Positions 56,666 to 64,000 of a DNA stretch of 64,000 nt are shown here, piece by piece (positions within the stretch are counted from its first letter, which is position 1; the number at the start of each line of letters is the position of its first letter). The translations under genes and the position numbers were made by a program. Source of the DNA: Eremomyces bilateralis CBS 781.70 (Eukaryota > Ascomycota > Dothideomycetes > Eremomycetales > Eremomycetaceae); assembly GCF_010015585.1 (NCBI RefSeq), contig NW_022985084.1:1-64000 (forward strand), given 5' to 3'. The notes under the pieces are model-generated. The model was not told the origin of the DNA. It ran no database searches and saw only the letters and a program-made list of their open reading frames with translations.

Positions 56666-58423
56666 GTGATAACAGTCCCATATGATATTTTTCATATGAT
56701 ATTGGACAAATGCTGCAGTCCAACACTACCTTCCGACAGCAAGGTTAACTGGCTATTTGAAATTGACTGCAGCAGGTACACCAAAGGATGGGAGAAGCCA
56801 GTATTCGACCTGTCTAACAAAGAAGGAATTGAGAATTTCAATAACTTCCGTTTGGTGTCCGGAGAGTATAGAAGAGCTTCGGAATCCAGGTTTTTCAAAA
56901 AGGTGTTTCTGCGCGACAGAGGGAGCCTCAATCTAGTAGATCAAGCGGTATCGACGCGCTTGACCAACTTCAGTGACTCGCTATGCTCCATCGTTCAGGA
57001 ACTCCATATAGGCCCTTTCGATGGTGATCTTCCGGACTACTTGGAACCTGAGGTTCTCATGCAAATACTTGGCAACTTGAAAGATTTGCGTTGTTTTGGG
57101 TATGGTTCTTTCGATCTCACCGAACGATTCTAAGAGCATGCTGACGACGGTGAAGTTGGTATACATCATCGATGGTTCCTGTGTCAGTCCTGCGCATGCT
57201 GGAGAAGCACCATCCGGCAGCGGGCAGCCCGTCTTAGCGTCAGGAATCGAGCACGCAAAGGGCGAAAGCTTGACCGGCAACTACTGGGCTCGTCCAGCCT
57301 CCACACCCTATCGTTGAATTTGCTTGCTGATCGTCTCTCGGGAGACAGAGAAGTGTTCTCTGAATTCGGACCATTCAAAAAGCTTGTTGTTGGTAGCAGA
57401 TCACTACGAGTGCTCCGAATTGATATCGAGCAAGGCATCCCCGCTCCTGGGACAGGCTCATACGAACAGATACAACTCCCCTTAAGCAACTCCGACATAT
57501 TACTACCCCTCGAAGAGTTGAGGCTGCCACCGCTTAATTACCGAATCAACCCAACTTATTGCAACGCCCTAGTCCAAGGTTTGAATGGAGTGCGTCTTGA
57601 TCTCAACGAGTACTCTCCACCACGTCTCCTACAAAGGTTAACCGGACGAATTCCCAACTTGACATCGATACGGCTCGGCTTTGACTGCGTGCCACAGGCG
57701 TGGGGAAATTGCAGCAGGGATCAAGGCCCTGAGATGGTTAAGAAGTTCTTTCTCTCAATCCGCCGGCTTGAAGAGATGGTGATATGGAACAACGACTCCG
57801 TGATCTGGAAAGCCATTGAGAAAGACGTTCTAGAGGTCCATAAAGAAAGCTCCCGGCGCATCAAAACTTCGGATACGGGACTTAGGCACAGTTGGGGAAA
57901 GGAGCATTTCGATATACTGTCGAATTGCCGGTCTCGATTAGAAATCCTAGATGTTAAGCTAGGAATGGAAGAGAGTATGAGCGCAGGGCGGGTGGGGTGG
58001 TTCTGGGTGAGAATTTCATTTACTTTGATGTTGTCGAAATGTCTGGCTGACGGCCATGCTTAGCCAGAAACAGCTCTCACAGTCGCAACTGATTTACCGG
58101 TCCAGATTCTTCAAGTCGGCATAACATTCAGCAAGGACAGCATCCTTGGGCGAGGAAGTTCTGCCACGACTGTCATATCGCGACCCGACGATCCTAGCCA
58201 GTATCTTCCACCTGCCAACTTTGAGAGCACATATCGGATCGACCGCGGTAATGCAGTGTATATGCAAGCGCTGCGTAAATTGGGAACCCAGACTGTTAAC
58301 GAATTCATGAGGCGCTCGAATGATCACCCAATCCGACGTGTATGCATTATCGCCGAGTGTATAGATATGATACAGATCAGTAAATGGATCAAGATGGAGA
58401 AGACTCTAGTGGTTGGAGAATAG
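56666..58423 (+). CDS. F-box/LRR-like hypothetical protein
   Basis: Probable substrate adaptor-type protein, function unknown. The favoured model, exons 56666-57099, 57238-58006 and 58064-58423, keeps frame throughout and gives 520 aa. The N-terminus ITVPYDIFHMILDKCC resembles an F-box start (VPxDIxxxIL). The rest has leucine-rich segments such as LRVLRIDIEQ, LEELRLPPL, LTGRIPNLTSIRLGF and RLEILDVKLGM, the layout of fungal F-box/LRR proteins. The last intron (58007-58063) is clear. Intron 1 is uncertain: the frame meets TAA at 57131, and acceptors at 57204 or 57237 both restore it with the GTATGG donor at 57100. If neither is used the gene is broken. Confidence 0.6.
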
Positions 58424-59669
58424 AAGAGCACGGGGCCGGAAAAAATGTACTTGTGGAGGATATACTCTATATCCCAGGGTATTAGCCCACATGTGGTACA
58501 CTGCAAGGAGCGACTCGCCCGGAAACAAGGTGAATTGGAAGGATGGGCAGAGGAGATGCTCAGATTACAGGAACAACGTAATAATTAGCAAAAGGATGGC
58601 AGTTCCTAACGCATCATACCAGTGATAAGATCAACCTGTGGAGTAAATTGAGCCGTATATCGTCCAGAACCGCAGCACAGAACCGCAGCACAGAACCGCG
58701 CGTCTTCCACTAATTGGCCATTAAAGTAGGGAAAAGAGTATGATATCTCTGCATCCTGCATCCAAGTAGCCAACCGCTATCGATGTCTCCTGCTCTGCGT
58801 AGTTTACCCAAGTCCCGGGATCTGGTCAACCGAATTCCATCGAAGGATATTGGTTCAGTTGACCGCGATAGAGAATACACCCTGGCTGCATATGCTGCAC
58901 GAGAATATCTCTCCACTAGCGTTGAAACACTCGACTCTTCATCGGCTGCACATTACTTGCTGGCCAGGACGGATCCCGATGTCGCCTTTCCGGGTCGAGT
59001 CACGACTCGAGTCCTGCAGCTGCTGTACCAGGCTGGTATGATAAAGAGATTTGTTGACATGTAAGGATAGAATTTGTCGAGGTAAAATCGGAATCTCTCA
59101 GAAGAAATTGGGCAAAATATGGGAAAGCGCAAGTCCCCAATCCACCCGAAAGACCTTAGAGTAGACCCTCAGTTGAGTCAGTATATTTACAACACTGGTG
59201 CTTGTATGCTGCATAAATCTAGCGCTCTGCAGCATAGCCGGGTTTCTGCATTCGGTGTCGATTCATCTGTGCAGGATCAAAACGTGGCTAACTGGTCAGC
59301 AACAAAGTAAGTAACTCCGTTCGGTTCCTGCTAAGTCGGAGTGGAGTTGCGAAATCGCCCCTCCACTTGACACAATCAGCCTGAGATGGAGGAACTGCCG
59401 CAGTGACGTGGGGCTCGCAACTGGTAAGAATCCGGCATTATTTGCAGCAACCTACACATTTCTTTTTCCAATTTTGCTACCTCGAATCACGCCCGGTTGC
59501 TGATCGTGACCATTTGCTAGCTTAAGTGAACTAGGTCCTCTGTGGGAGTGACTCGGGCGAGGTGAGGCAGTTTGCGTCAGACGGTGTTTTCAACTGCACT
59601 TCGGTACCAGACAAAGCGAACCACCATAATTGCGGTTAGTGGATTGAAGTGGTAGTAAGAGCTGCAGAT
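58424..59669. other. Intergenic with one weak ORF
   Basis: A 1.2-kb gap. ORF 58783-59064 (93 codons, plus strand) has balanced composition (MSPALRSLPKSRDLVNRIPS...) but no known motif, and no clear splice partner. It may be a small orphan gene or noise. A repeated AACCGCAGCACAG (two copies, 58669-58695) lies before it. Confidence 0.3.
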
Positions 59670-61036
59670 ATGGCCAAACCAAAAGTGTTGCTCTTGGGCG
59701 AAATCCAACAGTATGTGGAGCATTTCACGATATCCCATCTCTGGTCTGCTTAGGACACCAAGCACCCAACCCAGCGAATAATGGATGGGAGATAATTGGT
59801 ATCGAAAGATACCTACCGCCTTAGGGAATGATATATTTCCTCTACAGTGAGGTGCGGATTTAATGAGATACCTAACTGACTTCATATTCTCCTATTGCAC
59901 AGCGCAGGCGCAGTCTGGGAGAAATCGGTCGCGTCGATCGCGGACGTTCTGGAACCGAACTCGACGAACCGAGCCGAGTTCCTCGAGGAGTGCAAAAGCG
60001 GACGATTCGATGGTGTCGTGGCCGCCTATCGAACCTTCGACAGCGTCGCGGTCACTGGGATGATCGACCAGGAGCTGGTTGCGGTGTTACCGAAGAGCTT
60101 AAAGTTCCTCAGTCACAATGGTGAGTGACGTTAGAATATATTGGGCAGAGCTATTCCACAGCTAACGACAAAAAAGGGGCGGGATACGATCAGGTGGATG
60201 TCCACGCTTGCTCTGAGCGGGACCCTCCAATATTGGTCTCTAATACCCCCACCGCCGTCAATGATGCCACCGCCGACGTAAACATGTTCTTGATCATCGG
60301 GGCACTGCGTGGTTTCAATACCTCGATGCTTGCTCTTCGCGATGGCAAATGGAGGGGCTCCCCGCTTCCACCCCTCGGTCAAGATCCGCAAGGAAAGGTG
60401 CTAGGAATCCTCGGCATGGGTGGCATCGGACGGAACCTGAAGAAGAAAGCCGAAGCGTTTGAGATGAAAGTCATCTATCACAATCGCCGGAAGTTGGACG
60501 CGGAGCTGTGTGGAGGTGCTGAGTACGTGAGTTTTGACGAGCTGCTGGCCAAGAGCGATGTGTTGAGCTTGAATTTGCCGTTGAATGTGAGTGTACCCCC
60601 GAGGAGCAATAGGAAGCGAACTGTGCTAACCTCCCCGTAGAAACACACCCGCCATATCATCTCTGACGCCGAATTCGCCAAAATGAAGCAAGGAGTGGTC
60701 ATCGTGAACACCGCGCGAGGAGCAGTGATCGATGAAGCCGCTCTAGTGCGTGCGCTCGATTCTGGTCGGGTACGGAGCTGCGGATTAGATGTCTACGAAG
60801 AGGAGCCGAAAATCCACCCGGGTCTTGTGGCCAATCCAAATGTGATGCTTGTGCCGCATATGGGAACTTGGACTGTCGAAGTAAGGAAGACCTCGGAGAG
60901 TATTCTGCAAGTACCATGCTAACACCACTGCTAGACCCAGACTGCAATGGAGGAATGGAACATCGGCAACGTCCAAGCTGCGATTGAGAAGGGGAAATTG
61001 AACAGCATCGTCCCTGAACAGGAAGGGATGGCATAA
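59670..61036 (+). CDS. D-isomer 2-hydroxyacid dehydrogenase (glyoxylate/hydroxypyruvate reductase-like)
   Basis: NAD(P)H-dependent reductase of 2-keto acids such as glyoxylate or hydroxypyruvate. Exons 59670-59710, 59903-60120, 60177-60586, 60641-60880 and 60935-61036 give 336 aa. The start MAKPKVLLLGEIQHAGAVW runs across the first intron, which at 192 nt is the longest here. GILGMGGIGRNL is the nucleotide-binding Rossmann loop, and HNRRKL after it, lacking an acidic residue, favours NADPH. Catalytic Arg is in NTARGAVID, Glu in VYEEEPKIHP and His in LVPHMGTWT. SHNGAGYDQVDV is the substrate-loop motif. Complete and intact. It resembles yeast Gor1. Confidence 0.94.
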
Positions 61037-63793
61037 TTCAGAGAGCCGACGCGAGATGACAATGACGGGAATAGAGAACAAAATCCATTGACTTTCTTAC
61101 AGCGTTCCTAGGACCGGTTGAGCAGGGAAAGGCGTAGGGGTGAAAATCAATATGCTTATTGGATCGAGATAGAATACGATAGAATCTTCCTCTACAAAGC
61201 CGAGATATCAAATCGATACCTCGAGCGCGTGCTACAGTCCATTTTGAATTGCTTCGCTAAGCGCAGTCATACTTCGCCCAGGAGTCATTTCTTCTATGGA
61301 TGATACCTAGCTGAATTCGCAGGCACTGTCAAGGCAGGGCCATGCCTCCATGAATAACGAGACGGTGTTGTTGACCGTATTTGATGGAGCGAATGGACGA
61401 GGGAATTAAGAGAAAAGGAGAGGTTGGATCAGATATTGTTCCCGTACTCCGTACATTTCGCAGTTTGCACCAATTGTCGGTGCTCCAGGCGTCGAGCCCC
61501 TAGCCCCCTGCTTCCAAGATCCCAGCGATCTACGAACTGACCAGTATTGAATATTATTGCTATTTGCTATGTACTTACCCATGATTTATGAACCCATATC
61601 TTAAAGTGTGAGCCGTGAGGATTTTTAGTGCCAACTGCCAAGTGCCCCACTTCCAGAAGAAGAAAGGCTGGTTCCGGTTCTCGTTTTCGCATCATCAACA
61701 CTCCACTGAACCGACAGTGGCTGTCAGCGCCAAACATTAGCGTCCGCACGTGAGCGGGAGAAACCGCGGTCAACTGTCAAGGGGATGAAACGAAGGAGGG
61801 CTGCGAGAAATCAACGTCGAACATCTAAGCCCCTCATTAATTGCGAATTCAATGATGATTCTATGATTCAATGCTATGGTTCCATGATATACGCTGCATA
61901 GTGTATTACATGTCGAACCATACCATGTAGATGAACACCCTCCTCCCAATCTACCTGGATTACATTTACACTTCGCGAGAGCCCTAGAGACTCCTAAGCC
62001 CTAATAAATTAATAAGTCAATGTAAGGGGATAGGAACAGGAGAACAGACACAAATTGGGGGTTTCTGTAATACCCCTGGCCAAGGTAACCGAAGATGTGG
62101 GATCGATTGACTTGCTAAATATTTGACAAGGCTGGAAGGCTGGGGGGCTGGGAGACTGGGACAACGACGTTTGTTGTCGAATAGCCGTCGTTGTCCAACC
62201 GCCGTGTCATAATACACGCCACGGTCACCACTTGTTGCCAGCGTGCAGATCTGCACTCTTACTGCTGACTGGCACCGGAAGCACAAGCACAACAGCCCGA
62301 AGCTGTTGTACGAATGATTTGTGTGATCCCAGCCTCCGAGGACCATAGGGAATTTGGGAAACCATCACCGACCGTTGAACCTGCTCAGCCTCCCGAGGAG
62401 ATTGAGAAAGTTATGTCGTCTTGGCGGAGCAGTGGATTGGCGCCGTGAAGCGGTTCTGCCAAGCGAAGATAGTCAACAAGACTCAGGAATATTCGATGGC
62501 AATCCAATATGTCTTTGATTTGGCCGATCCTTGACACCATGGGAATGTGATGCGATGTGATTGCAATGTGCTTACTGCTTGGATGAGTTTAGTACTTTGG
62601 AACTATTGGAAGAAATGGATGGCAACGGCCAACGACTAACGAGGAGCACAGTAGCATGAACCTGTGGGCTGAGCTGATAGCTGGGGAAGCTATCGACTTG
62701 GAGTGGAGGATCGACACTCTCATTTCGGAATCTCCTTGCTTAGAGTTTAGCCTTGTAGTGTTCTCTTTCATCGCAGGAGGACGTTTCAATTTTCAACCAG
62801 TAATGCGGCACAGTCCCAACTCCCAAACGACAGATGGTGGCACAGCCGTACTCCGTATCCCGTCAGCGTTCAGAGCTCAGAGGATGGACATTGGACAGGT
62901 ATTATCTCGCTCAAAAGTCAAAAGAGTCCAAACAGCCCCCATTGGCAATCTCCATACCTAATCACACTGAAACCTCAAAAAGGCTTGGTAAAGCTTGTTC
63001 AACGGGGCAGAAGATGTTTTGTTCGGTTCCATCTAATCCACAGTGTGGCTGCGAAACAGCCTTTCAGGGTGTATCCTCCCTCCAGCCGGCTACCAGGGCG
63101 TTCCATTCGTTCGTCTTGATTCATTCCTTTAATTGTTACTGGTCCCGTCATCCTGTTCCATGCACGCTGCCAGTCACAACCCAGGATGGCATAAGGTTGT
63201 TTCTGAGTTGAGTGAGTTCTAAAATGAAAGAGCTTGGACTTCGGATGAGGACATCTGCAAGGGGCCGGGGGGCCTGAGAAACACATCTCCCGTCGTTTAT
63301 ATCGGTTTGTTCCCGTCATGATCGTCCCGGATTTTCCTACGCCTTAGCCTTCGACCTCACATTCTGTACTTCAAGTCACCTTGTGTACCTCCAGCCTCTC
63401 GTTTCCTGTGGATTCTTCTTCGCAGTCGCAATCCCAGCTCGTCGTCATCCTTTCCTCGCAGAAAGGTTTCGTTGCCACAACACATTCCTCTTGAAAGCCA
63501 ATTGCACCAGAAACTGTGTATTTGGTGGTTAACGAGAGGCATATTTGTGACGGTCAAGGATTTTATTAGCTCTTTCCGTGGAATAACCCTACATCGTTTA
63601 GGTACACCGCTTGCTGAGATTGACGACTACGCTATTCTCATCCTCCTTCATTAATCGGGCTTGTCTAATCGACGGTGAATAGATTGTGGAGTGAGGTCGT
63701 TTGCATCTCGAGCAGCCGTTGACTTGCCCCCGAATCAAATACTTCTGGAAACCACAGCCAATACAACTCCTTCACGACTAGCTACCATCCACC
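61037..63793. other. Long intergenic stretch, no gene supported
   Basis: A 2.8-kb gap before the secreted SOD-like gene. ORFs 62656-62961, 62834-63211 and 62017-62346 lack motifs. No repeats or transposon ends were seen. The last 400-500 nt, pyrimidine-rich in part, should be the promoter and leader of the downstream gene. Confidence 0.4.
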
Positions 63794-64000
63794 ATGATTT
63801 TCTCCAAGCTCACCGTCGCCTCAGCCATGGCCGCCGTGGCCTTCGGCCAAACTACCGGAAAACTTGGGGACGCCGCCGAGACCACCGACAACCCGCTCGG
63901 CGCCGTCTACGTAGCGAGCTTCTCCCCGAAAGGCTCATCCAAGGTCAGCGGCTCCATCGTCGCGTCCTCGGGACCCGATGGCGAAGGCGTGCACTTCTCC
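63794..64000 (+). CDS. Secreted Cu/Zn superoxide dismutase-like protein, 3' part beyond the window
   Basis: Only the first 69 codons are present. MIFSKLTVASAMAAVAFGQ is a signal peptide with cleavage likely after AFG. The mature start, NPLGAVYVASFSPKGSSKVS followed by GSIVASSGPDGEGVHFS, matches the opening strands of fungal cell-surface superoxide dismutases of the Sod5-like group, which defend against external superoxide. The metal-binding His residues lie further downstream and cannot be seen, so activity cannot be judged. No intron appears in the visible part. Confidence 0.72.
   Translation, partial: MIFSKLTVASAMAAVAFGQTTGKLGDAAETTDNPLGAVYVASFSPKGSSKVSGSIVASSGPDGEGVHFS

Noticed and set aside
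1-64000. tRNA genes, rRNA, CRISPR arrays, retroelement copies
   Set aside because: Scanned by eye for tRNA T-arm signatures, spaced direct repeats and long terminal repeats; none convincing was found. A weak tRNA could be missed without a covariance-model scan.

Overview
The window is nuclear DNA of a filamentous ascomycete (Pezizomycotina). Almost every gene is cut by short introns of about 45-140 nt with GT...AG ends. The beta-tubulin gene has the tiny 5' exons (12, 24 and 26 nt) typical of that group. The content also fits: Zn2Cys6 factor, cutinase-family esterase, pectate lyase, PIR wall protein, P450 and a Tc1-like transposon. Nothing in the sequence fixes the genus. No rRNA, tRNA, CRISPR or organellar DNA was seen.

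Layout. 1-1059: an AT-rich, multi-exon minus-strand gene running off the left edge, with no product I recognise. 1.6-10.2 kb: 2-oxoglutarate dehydrogenase E1, a Zn2Cys6 transcription factor and a Rib2-like deaminase. 10.2-19.5 kb: sparse, with one gene for a protein made of three Cys/His zinc modules, a G-rich tract and a GATATC minisatellite. 19.5-26.9 kb: a TDP1-like phosphodiesterase with a ubiquitin-interacting motif, a small two-finger protein carrying the same kind of zinc module, a decayed GH35 beta-galactosidase, a cutinase-family esterase with a very long Gly/Ser/Leu repeat insert, and a 448-bp non-autonomous Tc1-like element. 26.9-34.8 kb: a P450 and an SDR facing each other, a PIR wall protein, OST4, and a phenol-hydroxylase-like FAD monooxygenase.

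36.4-55.5 kb: mostly housekeeping genes: mitochondrial glycine carrier (Hem25), a coiled-coil protein, prefoldin 1, alkaline ceramidase, beta-tubulin, pectate lyase, ZC3H15/Tma46, a large C2H2 protein and ribosomal protein L26. 55.5-64.0 kb: an F-box/LRR-like gene, a D-2-hydroxyacid dehydrogenase, and the start of a secreted Cu/Zn superoxide dismutase-like gene cut by the right edge.

How the genes relate. Most are unconnected housekeeping functions in head-to-head or tail-to-tail pairs. The one stretch that could act together is P450-SDR(-FAD monooxygenase), a possible small oxidative pathway, but PIR and OST4 lie inside it. Exon joins were worked out by eye from splice signals and reading frame. 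Where two joins are possible this is stated.
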